Notes under the pieces: model-generated
Told to the model about the DNA's origin: nothing
What the model saw: only the letters and a program-made list of their open reading frames with translations
The model's database searches: none
Origin: Trema orientale
Taxonomy: Eukaryota; Streptophyta; Magnoliopsida; Rosales; Cannabaceae
DNA: 64,000 nucleotides
NCBI GenBank assembly: GCA_002914845.1
Contig: JXTC01000259.1
Span: 25,067 to 89,066, forward strand
Direction: 5' to 3'
Part shown: one piece after another, positions 1-10,430 of the stretch
Layout: the number at the start of each line of letters is the position of its first letter
How positions within the stretch are numbered: the stretch's first letter is position 1
Translations under genes and position numbers: made by a program

Positions 1-100
1 TGAAAAAATAAAGCGGAAAAAATATTACATCAAAAAGTTCAACCAGCATACCTGTGACAACCCCCAAATTAAGTCAAAAATAAAAATAAAAAAAATAATG
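1..100. repeat. Direct repeat, copy 1 (pairs with 20892-20991)
   Basis: These 100 bases recur without a mismatch, in the same orientation, about 20.9 kb away. The repeat may extend left beyond the window. On the minus strand this stretch follows the donor of the MATE pseudogene exon at 1656, separated from it by the MULE-like insertion, so it looks like the remainder of that intron. At copy 2 the same stretch lies just upstream (minus sense) of a MATE-like exon. Identity ends at the left edge of the MULE-like element. Confidence 0.9.
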
Positions 101-1639
101 CTAAGGACACCAATAAGTGATAGTAAAAGTCACACCACTGACATACAATGTCATCTAACCTATTTTTAAAACTTCTCTTTATTTTTATTTTAACCCCAAC
201 GGTATTTCCTTTTTCTCTCAGTGCCCCCATTACCTTTTCTCTCAATTCCCCCACCTTTCTCTCTCACACGTCTACTCCCAATCTCTTATAGCATCATTTT
301 TATTTTTTTTTCTCTCAAAGTTTTTATTTTTATCATTTTTTTTTCTCAATTCCCCAACCTTAGAAGTGCCATCTTCCTTGGCGTCATTTTGTTGACACTC
401 AGAAATTTTTTCGCCAAGTATTTCTGAGTGTGTTTGTTTATTGCTGTCAAAGGATTTCCATTAGTTATATCATTGTACATCTGAACTGTGAGGTTCGCTT
501 TTGTGGATTCATCTGATTCCATAGATTGCATAGCCTGAGAATGAAAACGCATTTTTCAGTTATTAATATAAAGTCATATATTGAAAATCTACACGAAAAA
601 TATTAAAACTAAACAATTGCATTATTGCTCCAAATTATAATTTGAAGTCAAGAAAATAACTTCTAAAATATAAGCTAGTTTAAGAAAAAAGAAAGGAAAT
701 AAGATATATGTTCTGTGGAGAGTTGAGAAGTAAAAGCCTGAAATGAGAGGTTAAGTCGATGATAGGATATAAAATTGGAGATGGGATGTTTAGTAGTATA
801 AGATCTAACTCCCTTTCTGATAGCAATAGGAATATCCAAATTAATATCAAACAATGGCCAAGAAGTAGAGGGATTTTGTGTTATACCTGACTCGGGAACC
901 CCAAGTTGCGCAGTTTCCAACTCCGGAGTTGAAGATCTAGCGTGAGAGAGAGAGTCAGGTTGTGTACCTCTTGTTGATCTTCTTGAGTAAACCAAAGGAC
1001 TCTTTTGTTGGACAACTTCTGTGTCTATTTCTTCTTGATGAATTTGTGGCTCTGCTTGAGGAGTCTCTGGATTTGTTTCTGTGTCTAGTTGCTGGAAAAA
1101 CACAGGATCAATATACAGCAAGTCTTCTCTATCCCTAATTTCCCCCTGAAGATCGGTTGTAGTATAGCAGGCAAGGTTTTCAAAGAACTTTATATCTATG
1201 ATAACATAATACTTCTGGGTAGGTGGATGAAAATACTTGAAGCCCTTTTTATTTGGTGAGTAGCCTAGAAAAATGCATTTTAGAGCCCCAGGATCAAGTT
1301 TGGATCTTTCCCTATGTGGGAGATGAACATAAGCAACACACCCAAATATTTTCCAAGGAAGGGAATTGAACAAACTGATATTCGAGGCGTGGGATTGGAG
1401 ATATGTAAGTGGTGTTTTCATGTTAAGTGTTTTTGAGGTATTCTATTGATAAGGTATGCGGCTATAAAATGAAAAAGGTAGGGGAATTGAGAGAAAAGGT
1501 AATGGGGCATTCAGAGAAAAGGTAATACTATTGGGGTTAAAATGAAAATAAAGAGAAGCTCTGAAAATAGGTGAGATGGCATTGCCATGTCAGTGCTGTG
1601 ATTTTTTGGTGTCAATTATTAGTGTCCCTAGCATTATTG
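96..1639. mobile_element. MULE-like element with long TIRs, carrying a Copia fragment
   Basis: The two ends are long imperfect inverted repeats of about 170 bp: roughly 96-265 pairs with 1473-1639. Both start with aataatgcta and share TIR blocks such as ccattaccttttctctcaat. Long TIRs are typical of Mutator-like elements. The flanks are A-runs (8 before, 9 after), compatible with an 8-9 bp target duplication but not proof, because they are homopolymers. The interior holds part of a Copia polyprotein and no transposase that I can see, so this is a non-autonomous (Pack-MULE-like) element. It sits about 16 bases inside an intron of the MATE pseudogene. Confidence 0.75.
675..1421 (-). pseudogene. 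Ty1/Copia polyprotein fragment (integrase C-terminal to pre-RT linker)
   Basis: An open frame of 248 codons reads as the region after the integrase core of a Copia polyprotein. KIFGCVAYVHLPHRERSKLD and CIFLGYSPNKKGFKYFHP are the SH3-like integrase tail typical of plant Copia elements. A low-complexity linker follows, then PIAIRKGVRSYTTKHPISN, which in the family lies just before reverse transcriptase. Neither the integrase catalytic core nor reverse transcriptase is present, so the piece is non-functional. It lies between the terminal inverted repeats of the surrounding MULE-like element. Either it was captured by that element or an older Copia insertion was later trimmed. The frame starts at an internal methionine, not a natural start. 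Confidence 0.88.
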
Positions 1640-1655
1640 AAAAAAAAAGGCATAC

Positions 1656-2245
1656 TTGTGATAACATTGTAGCCCATGTTGCACCAGCAATGCCATAGCC
1701 CAAAAATATGCACATGATTATATCACGAATGACATTTATAACACTTCCTACTGCCAAAGCCTTTAAAGGGCCCCAAGAATCTTTCTTCTTCTTTTTTCCG
1801 AGGGAAAAGGGCCCCAAGAATCTTTCATGCCAAGACTGGAAACAGATAAATAGGATTACAATACAAACTCAGTGTAGTAACTAATGTTCAATATCAAATT
1901 AAGGACAACATTAGAAAACAAGCGTGAATAATCTCAACATAATCAGATCATCATTAAGATGCTGGTTTCTAAAACTTCAAATCCTACAATCATCATTTCA
2001 AGAAAATTCTCCCAGCCAGATAAATTCTATTTGGCCATGTTAGTTCACTGAGTAGTCAGTAGCGACTCCAAAGAAAGAGTGCAACCTTTTCCAATAAGGT
2101 TTTTTTTTTTCCTCCAAACGAGATGTTTATCCTTTTTTTTCCCTAAAACTTATTCCATAGGTAATAATATGCAAGAAGAGATAAATAACCTTGCACTTTG
2201 AGAAACCCAACCAGTAAGAACCTCACGCCATGCCAAGCCTCGAAT
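1656..2245 (-). pseudogene. MATE efflux transporter pseudogene (EDS5/DTX45-48 clade), two exons
   Basis: Two consecutive exons of a MATE (multidrug and toxic compound extrusion) transporter, an antiporter family of 12 membrane helices. Exon 2190-2245 encodes IRGLAWREVLTGWVSQSA. Exon 1656-1835 encodes [10 protein letters not shown], then [10 protein letters not shown], then [17 protein letters not shown]. Sequence and phase-2 junction match the chloroplast-targeted EDS5/DTX46 group as I remember it. The second exon is broken: a 17-base word (aaagattcttggggccc in gene sense) occurs twice, 41 bases apart. Removing one 41-base unit gives 139 bp, which is in frame end to end; the actual 180 bp shifts the frame. 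A MULE-like element interrupts the next intron just after the donor. The next exon would lie left of the window. I could not find earlier exons at higher coordinates. Confidence 0.85.
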
Positions 2246-3519
2246 CTACCAATGGAAAAAAAAAATATTAAATTGAAAATTCATCCACACAAATCATGCA
2301 GAGATAGCATCTGTCATGGAAGTAGGGCAAAAGAAATTTACTGATCATAGAAGAACATATACAGAGGGATAGTACACAAAGTGACAACTGAGAAAAGAAA
2401 ATCCAAATTATTGAGAAAATATTTGCTCTATCGCACTTCATAATCTCATTTATTAAATATGATTAAAAAAAAGGACAACTGAAATGAAAAATTATCTGAA
2501 TGTAGGTGTTTCCTGCAGGTACAATGTGTAAATTCTTTGCCTAAATAGTAATAATCTTTTCTTTGAAATTTATGGTTTTATTAAATATCACCTCACAATG
2601 ATTTGCCTAACTTCACCCAAGAGACAATAGAGTTCAAACAACACTAAAAATGGAAGTTGTCTATTTTCTTCTTCCTCTGACAGAGACCAGAAGAATACAG
2701 TAAATAAAATGAAATGGCAGCAGCCATTAATGAGGTCATAAACTATCTACCGAGAAGATAGTAAACTGGTAAGTAAAAATCTTTATATTGACATTGATGT
2801 GACAAATTTGTCTCCAACTCAAGTCTCCAAATCAGAACATATGAGACCAATATATACTCAAATATGTTTACATCTCTTTGTTTTCTTTAGCAAAAAGAAA
2901 AAACAATAAGCTGAACCACCTTAGGGGTATACTGCAAAAAAATACCCTTAAGTTTGGGTGTTCTATAATTTAATAACCAAAAGTTTATTTAAAATTTTGA
3001 CTTGATTAAAAAGCATTATTTTGATAGCAAGATATGACCAAACTGAAATTAAGTTGGGTAAATTTTGACTGGAAGAACCATATACGGCGATTACTTAGCA
3101 GATAGAAAAAATGAAACAACAAACATTGTTACATGACTTAAAGCACCAATCAACTAAAACACTTATTCAAAAGCATGCTAGGAAAATATAACCCATGAAA
3201 GGCAAAAACAAAAACTTTTAAGCAACATGCACATTAAGATTGAAAAACAGATGAATAAAAAGGGAAAAATAGTCGGAACCTCAAGGCAGGTACTCAATAG
3301 CCCAAATTTAGTTTAAAAGAAATTAATCTTTCTAGCTTGTGAGAACACCCATATAGCATGCAGCTCATCCAATGACAAGAAAACACAATGCACACTCCAA
3401 ATTCACAAAAAGGGCAAAAAATACAGAGGTTTTAAGAAAGACTTATCCAGATTTATTTCTAGAGAAAGTCATTAATAGATATAACCCAGCTCAAATTTCA
3501 AGTCAAAAATTTAAAATAT
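2246..3519. other. AT-rich, no gene seen
   Basis: If the MATE locus was once complete, its upstream exons should lie here or further right. I looked for the conserved first-half motifs (such as the LIDTAVIGQ region) on the minus strand and found none. Poly-A and poly-T tracts only. Confidence 0.5.
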
Positions 3520-3528
3520 ATAAGATAT

Positions 3529-3769
3529 GGTTGCCAATCCAGTAGGTATTTTTTTTTTTTCACCTACGTGTAGGTTTTTCTTTTTTTAACGGTTGGATCA
3601 TCATCTAATGGTGATCCAACGGCTATAATGAGGTGCATGAAAAGACGTACATCACTAATGTTATTTCTCTCTCTTACTTTTTATTATAAAAAAATGTGCA
3701 TGATAAATTTTATTGACCAAATTGATACCTACGCATAGGTAAAAAAAAATACCTACTGGATTGGTGCCC
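3529..3769. mobile_element. MITE family A, 241 bp, 9-bp target duplication
   Basis: Terminal inverted repeats: ccaatccagtaggtattttt near the left end pairs with aaaaatacctactggattgg near the right end, and a second inner pair reads acctacgtgtaggt and acctacgcataggt. The 9-mer ataagatat flanks both sides (3520-3528 and 3770-3778). A 9-bp duplication is the hallmark of Mutator-superfamily insertions. No coding capacity. A related copy lies at about 63560-63773. Confidence 0.85.
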
Positions 3770-3942
3770 ATAAGATATACATAGATATATATATAGAGAG
3801 TGAGAGAGAGAGAGAGAGGTGTAGCTGTGGACGCCGTCTTCGTAGTTAAAGGGAAAAGAATTAGTGACTTAACAGAAGCATGCGTTGTTAGAGAGCTTCT
3901 ATTCTATAGACGAACCTAAAAAAAAAAAACAAAAGATAAATA

Positions 3943-4010
3943 AACAAATAAAACAATTCACAAAACGACAAAGTACTTGAACCAATCAACAGTGTAGATA
4001 AAGACAAAAT
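3943..4010. repeat. Dispersed repeat R, copy 1
   Basis: Shares the order acaaaacgacaaa, tacttg, aacagt, gacaaaa with copies at about 10296-10430 and 15137-15258. A GA-rich, somewhat more GC-rich stretch (about 3785-3900) lies on its left side. Degenerate and short here; homology judged by eye. Confidence 0.5.
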
Positions 4011-4072
4011 AACTTAAAAATCATTTTGGGTTTTATTTATCCATTTATTTTTTGTGGTTTTGGTTTCTGCAG

Positions 4073-4148
4073 AGCTCTACAAAACCCCGGTTAATGGCTT
4101 CTCGGCTGGTTTGGTTGATGAGAGCAATGTCTTTGAATGGAGAGTCAA
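4073..4148 (+). pseudogene. Orphan exon of a ubiquitin-conjugating enzyme E2 (UBC7/13/14 type)
   Basis: After a good acceptor (tttctgcag) the frame reads ELYKTPVNGFSAGLVDES then NVFEW. This matches the start of the catalytic core of the plant UBC7/13/14 (Ube2g-like) E2s, where the family has ELCKxPVxGFSAGLVDExNxFEW. It is followed by gt at 4149 and then a stop in the read-through frame. The preceding exon, and the following exons with the catalytic cysteine, are not recognisable nearby, and a Cys-to-Tyr change is seen in the first residues. It is a solitary gene fragment, as left by transposon capture or retained after deletion of the rest. An unannotated distant exon is possible but unlikely. 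Confidence 0.72.
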
Positions 4149-6147
4149 GTGTTGATTAGTCACTCTAGTAGATTGTAAACTGTTTAACTTATTCATTCTT
4201 CTTTGAACTTTAATTGTATGATCATTCTCTGTTCTCAATTTTCTTAGACTAAAGAGATTTATTGTAGACATATGTTTCAATTTCTTAAAAGATAGTAATT
4301 TCACTCACACGATAAGAGATAGAGCTACAAAATATTGGAGATGAAGAGAGATAGAGCTACAAACTATGGAGTAGAGAAGAATGCTGCATTATGAGGACCA
4401 ATGACCAAAACTATAAGAAGACTACTACAACTTTCAGGCACAATTTCCAAATGTAATTCCCGTCTATTACAAAGTCTGATCCTCTCTTGGCTTCCTCTGC
4501 AAGGAAAAAAAAAAACCTCGTAAGAACTCACAACCTTAAAATATAAAGCCAAATATAAATTGTTATTGATACTTATGTTCTAAAGACAAGCAACAAGAAA
4601 TGAACTACAATACATATTAGAATATCTTGAAAATAAGCAAAAAGACAAAGTAAGGACTAAATTGAATTTCCAATGACATACCTACACAATTATAACTAAC
4701 GATACAATAGATCTAGTTAGTGAAGGAGGATTTGACAACTTTGAACTTCTGATTACGCTGCTGGTGAGGCTAAGAGAACTTTCAAAACCTATATGTTGGA
4801 TATAGTTACATAAGTGGTAGTCATAGAAGAACACATATCAAACTATATTATCCACACTAAAAGACAAAAATTATTGAAAAGAAGAACAATAATAAGAGTC
4901 AAGTAAGTTCACCACACTACATATAAGATTAGGAAATCTCACGAGGCTATTGGCAAGATTTATTATACAAACAATCCTCATAAAAGTCAAGGAACCTGTG
5001 GTAGGATTATACGCAAATATTAGTTCTTTATATCTATATCATAAATAAATGTCTCAAACAAGTTATTTTTCATTTGCCCACGTATCTTTTCATTTTTTGA
5101 GGTTTTCAATTAATTGACCTCTGCAGAAGGTGAATAGTATTACCAATTTTAAGCAAAACTTAAAACTTATCATAACTGTAATAGTTATGAGCTATATACA
5201 CAGCCACCATGTTGATTGCACATAATGTAATTGTAGAAAAAGTTACCAACAAGGTCAAAATCTTAACTTGCCTTAATTTTACTCCTCAAAATGGCATCAA
5301 ACTAATGAAATCTTCATCGACAATTCACATATGCTCTTCTTCAGAGTCTAAAAGCACATACCAGGAGTGATCTATGATCAAAAGAGTAGCATCCTCTACA
5401 AGCAGTATGTAACTGTGGCAAGATACTAACCAAGGAATGAATTTTAAGATACATATAGACATATATAAATATATATATATAATTGCTTGCTCTTCAAGAA
5501 GTGACTCATACTTTAGTATCCATGTTTATATAAATCAAAGTGAGTAAGCAGTGGAAGACAACAGATGTTCTTTCGTTTCCTTGAAGAAAAGTCTTTTCTA
5601 CTCCTCTTTGCTAGATCAGAAAGCAAAATTCGCTCGGTTCAACCATACAATTTTACCGTTTTACATGGATCAATTGGATGCTTTCTAGACAACGATTCAA
5701 GAAAGAACAAGAGAAATCACAGACTACAAAAAATCAAGTTCTCTCTTTAACTACACGAATATATAGGATCAACAAAATCAAATAAGCAAATAGCTCAATA
5801 AGCTATCATAACCAATAAACCATACCATAACATGCTAGAAGAAAATTTTTCATTTACAAAATAATGAAACTAAGGAATATAATAAGATAGTAATTGATAA
5901 ACATTATCTTTTCCAAAAATAAAAACAAAAATAAAAACTGATAAACATTACTTTTTTTTTTTTCTGTTTTCGGATGTGAACGTGAAACAACACCAAAAAT
6001 ATTAACTAAAGCAGCAACAGGACAGAAGGATTGGATTATACGTATCTACGACTACGATTGACATTTTACCAGAGGTCCTTGGGAGATTTAGGAAATCTTG
6101 TAGAAAGGCTAGAAGAATAAAAAGAAGAGTAAAAGCTCAATACTAAC
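4149..6147. other. No convincing gene
   Basis: AT-rich. On the minus strand 4430-4512 there is an acceptor-like ttccttgcag followed by about 28 open codons (includes GSDFVIDGNYIWKLC) that I do not recognise. Open frames at 4364-4552 and 5565-5750 have no recognisable domain. Confidence 0.4.
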
Positions 6148-6301
6148 CCATGCAAAGTATAATTGTGAATGAAGATTCTGATATAAATATGCTACTTCAT
6201 GTTTAAGTTTATTTTCAAAGTTGGAAAATGACCTCTCAAATTCGATCACATCTCCAACACCATTAGTAGAATTAGACTCGAACGCGCCAGTTGAACCAGA
6301 G
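6148..6301 (-). other. Candidate unassigned exon
   Basis: On the minus strand an open stretch of about 51 codons lies between an acceptor-like ctgag and a donor-like ggttagt. It reads ...SSGSTGAFESNS, then NGVGDVIEFERSFSNFENKL. Its base composition is richer than the surroundings and the peptide is not low-complexity. I do not recognise the family and cannot link it to another exon, so it may be a remnant or chance. Confidence 0.25.
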
Positions 6302-6310
6302 CTCAGACAC

Positions 6311-9300
6311 CAAATTCCTCAAAAAGGAAAAAAAAAATATAGATATTAAAAAAAAAAAAAAACTATTTTGGGGATTTAATACAAACCCATTTTTTGTTCT
6401 GTACCCACTTTCTAGAAACAAATAGGTAACAGATGAAGTGGAGAAAAAGCAAAGAGTTATGAAGGATTCTATAATCAGATCGCAAAAAATGAAAATCCAC
6501 CGGAATAATTAAAAATGTCAAATTGTGTCAATTTTTTGGCTTTATGTTTAGAATTAACCACTTCATAGTTGCAAGGGCAGAACTAGAATACAGCCCCGGA
6601 TATAGTCTTTTGGTATGTAATCTCAAAACTGGAAAAAGACTACAGGATGGATAAGGGGGAAAAAAAAGAAGAAGAAAGTTACTTCTTAATATCAAAATGG
6701 TTAGATGTCAATACCAGAGAGACAAGGATAAAAGAATTCCAGTTAGGCATTATGCTGTCATCACAACCATATCAAAGTTTATAGGTTATAACTTCATCTC
6801 AAGAGCACAAGGTAGTAAGTTATAGCTTTGTCTCAAGAGCGAAAGAATGGCTTGGAAGCATGGTTTTCCATGTATTTATGAAATAACAAAAGAATAGTCA
6901 AAACAAAAATTCTCTGTATGCATGGTCTGTATAATATATATTCTTCATATTCCATAACAATGGCAACGACAAAATAAAAATAATATACATATATATATTT
7001 AAAAAAAATCATATCTGAAAAGTCTAACCTTTATAAGTGACTGACAAGGTTACTCTTTAGCTCTGTTAACTTAACCGTGTTTATAAGGATAGTAGTTTAA
7101 CGAAAGAAAGACTGATAAGTAAATATAAATATATGGACAATGCTCCTTGTGCCCAACTTTGGTTCTTTTATACCCTATAAAAGGCATAAAAAATCTGTCA
7201 TTATAAAGATAGCTTTTGATTGACCTAAAAGATCTATCATTATAAAGATAGCTTTTGATTGACAAAACAAAGCAATCCATATTAGAGAATCTGGGAAAAT
7301 TGCATCTGCATGTTCAAAACATTTGTATTTCAAGCGCCTTACCATCACTAGGTTAGTAACTGAAAAATAACAATTCAAAAACTTAATGCCAATTTGTTGT
7401 ATTTTGTTGGATTATATCTTTCTGATCCTTTTTCTTCTTTTGCATAAACAGTTGAACGTTACACAACCTAGAGTTAGAAAAGCTAATTCCAACAAAATTT
7501 TAGTATAAACTTCTTCCAACAACTCAAATTATGGTTGTACAAAAAAATGTTGTTTATGATGAAGTTGTTTAAATGCTTTTAATTTGACCATTAAAGGCGA
7601 GCAAGAATTACTATTTGATTCTTAATTAAAATGAACTGAAACAAAAAATAAAAATAAAAATAAAAATAATTGCACATTAGACCAGAACAACATATCCCAT
7701 TTCGAATTCTTCTTTGATAACCAAATCAATAAACTCCCATAATTCATTCAATAACTTTGTTAACGTACTTACTTTAGATTCAAGACTTCAAACTGCAACC
7801 TGCGTGAACTGCTATAAAGCCAGTGGTCCAAAACTAATAGCACTATAACTTGACATCTCCGCAGCTTACTAAATAGAAAGAAAAGCCGAGGAAAATCAAG
7901 ATATTTAAAGCAACAGTATGTATGGAAAATCAAGTAGCGGAATAATATATATATATATATTAAGATCCCATAGCGTTCACAAATTACAATAAAAACACTC
8001 ACTTATGAAGGATAGGGGTAGTTGAGCTCCTTCCCACACCAACCTATTTTACTCCCTCCTTGGTGGATATCATAAAGAAGAATGAGCAAAAAATTAAATG
8101 TAAGTTTTGCCAAGTAAAAGAAATTTTGGACCAAAAACACATATATCTTTGGTGAATGATTTTCTAATGATATGACAAAATGAATTGCAAACCAATGTGG
8201 ATAACATAAAATCAATAGCTTCCAAAAAGTGCTTATCCACACAAATCAAATATTCAATTAATGTTCACAGGATCTCAATAATGGACCAAAGTGAAAAATA
8301 AATCATACCCCAATAAAGGAAATGTAAATCAGAAGAAAACCCACAAGTACAAACCTGTAAAAAAAAGAATAACTCATGCACTTCAGATGGCAACCTTAAA
8401 TTCAGTCTTGGTTGATATTAAGACCCAAATGAAGAGACAAAGCAGAGAGCTTGGTTTAGATTCTAGTGACAGAGGTATAGGTTATGGCCCTGTGGGGGAT
8501 CCATTTTCCTTGGTGAGAAAGTAAACTGAGGTAACAAGGATAGGGAAAGCGGTTTTTTGGGCTAAAAGCTTTTTTGATTAGATGTGCACTTGCCTTTCTA
8601 AATAAATCAGTATCTTAAGAGATCAAGTTACAAATACGAGTTAAAAACAAAACATTGCTAAATCGAAGAGGGTATGCAGTTCCTCAAAATAAAGAAGGTC
8701 TTAAAGCAATTAAAATTACCAAGAATCAACTCATCCACTTGATAGAATTGCATATTGATACTCACAACTTTGTCAAAGAGCTCTCCTCTAATAATAAATT
8801 CCATAACAAAAAAAATATTTGCACTGCATCCCATAACCTGAAAATAGAAAAATCTTCCATCGAAACAATGGACATTTCATCATAATTTCTATCAATTCTC
8901 AGTAATTTCTATCAAAACAAGTGACACATCTAGTGCTAGTGGGTAGCAGCTCATGCATTTTATAAATAAAGAAGCTTCAAAATACACAGTCTTCCCTTTG
9001 AGACTTGTTTTCCTAGTGAACAATCAAACTTACAAATTTAGATTAACCTACTTGAATTTATTTTTTTTATAAAAGCTACATCAATAAATAAATAAACACT
9101 GATGCATATGAAAGAAGTGTCGACTAAGTGAACCAATTGGATTAATATCATTGCTTAAAACCTCAATTTGTGAATCCGTAGGCAAAAAATTCAACAAAAA
9201 TCTAAAGGTTCCAGATGCATGAATATATAAATAAGACCTTTAGCCCAAATGTGATACATGCTTAAAGCAATTGAAAAAAAAAAATAACCAGTTTATTTGA

Positions 9301-9940
9301 AATATTCCTAACACGACCACTCGAAATAGCAGATGAAGGGACCAAAAATCAAACTTCCTGGATAAACCAAATATACACATATGGGCAAATTGAAAAGTGT
9401 ACACTACCCGAACATGAAAGCAGAAAATTTCAATATGGAAAGACCCAAGTGCCGCAAACGAAACAATCAACAGAACAATGATGAGGCGTACAGTAAACTG
9501 GGGACAAACAACGTCCTCAAACAAAATCCATATAGAAACCAAAATCCTGAAGAAAAAAACTTAAACAGAGAGAAAGAGAGGAGGAAGACATCAACACCGA
9601 ATGAAGAAAGATTGGCCAACCTCACAAAATGGGTAAGCAACATGCACACCGTAGATCAAGCAACATGCACAAAAGACACTGAGAAGCGGATGATCAAATA
9701 AAAGTTTCTTAGAGACCAAACATAAAGTGCCTTCCTTTATGCCCAAAACTAAAATAAAGTACCGATCTTTCAATGAAACCAAGGGACAAGAAAACAGTAT
9801 GTCAAATTACTAAAACAAAACAATAGGATGAAAAAAAAACACTAAAAAAGCTTGCCATTGCTCTCTCAATTGGATACCCTTAATAAGATTTTTGAAAAAA
9901 AAAATTAAGGAAGGAATTATGGAAATCTCACTGGTCGATG
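6311..9940. other. Long AT-rich stretch without a supported gene
   Basis: Short open frames occur on both strands (for example 8291-8524 plus and 9381-9701 plus with its minus-strand shadow). They have no recognisable motif, codon bias or consistent splice signals. One short tandem repeat is listed separately. Confidence 0.5.
7198..7263. repeat. Two-copy 39-bp tandem repeat
   Basis: The string ttataaagatagcttttgat begins at 7201 and again at 7240, giving a 39-base unit. The copies are nearly identical, so the duplication is recent. Confidence 0.85.
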
Positions 9941-10295
9941 ATCGAAGTATGGAGTGCCTAAGCAGTTATTCAATTCGTTGGTCACTGACGTCATGCAACA
10001 GGTGAGCGACGACGGCCGGTAGAAGAGGCCCTAAGTCTGACCTGCGATAGTTCATGACCTATTTCCCCAAAGTAGAGATCCCAAAAAAAAAAAAGTAGCT
10101 TTATTCAATTTGGGATTCTGGGTGGCTCAGCTTCATCTGGTGAATTTAATGGCTCCAAAATAATAATAATAATAAAAGACAATTTTCAACAGCTCTATAG
10201 ATATTCTTTTGATTACCGAAAATAAAGGCATCTTTTTTCGGTATGTGTAAGGAGAAAAAGAGTAAAAGGTAAATGACTCTCAACGAAGGGGAAAA

Positions 10296-10430
10296 AAAAC
10301 ACGACAAGCACAAAACGACAAAATACTTGGACGCATGAACAGTACACATGATGACAAAAATGACGAACGAAAAAAATGAACGGTGAATTCATGTTCTCAT
10401 TGGACTCTTTTAAATATGTTACTAGGCAAA
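10296..10430. repeat. Dispersed repeat R, copy 2
   Basis: Contains acaaaacgacaaaatacttg, then aacagta, gacaaaa, gaacgaaaa and ttttaaatatgtta, in the same order as copy 3 at 15137-15258. A GC-richer stretch (about 9960-10075) lies to its left and could be an old 5' end of a minus-strand transcript, but no coding frame there is convincing. Confidence 0.6.

Noticed and set aside
1..60. Minus-strand gtcacag followed by gtatgctggttgaac as the next MATE exon
   Set aside because: Copy 2 of the repeat shows the real next-exon remains (VVAGY, LNKKGY) about 80 bases further on, so this is intron sequence.
9381..9701. 106-codon plus-strand frame and its 100-codon minus-strand partner
   Set aside because: No motif, no splice context, A-rich codon use; both strands open equally, as in low-GC non-coding DNA.
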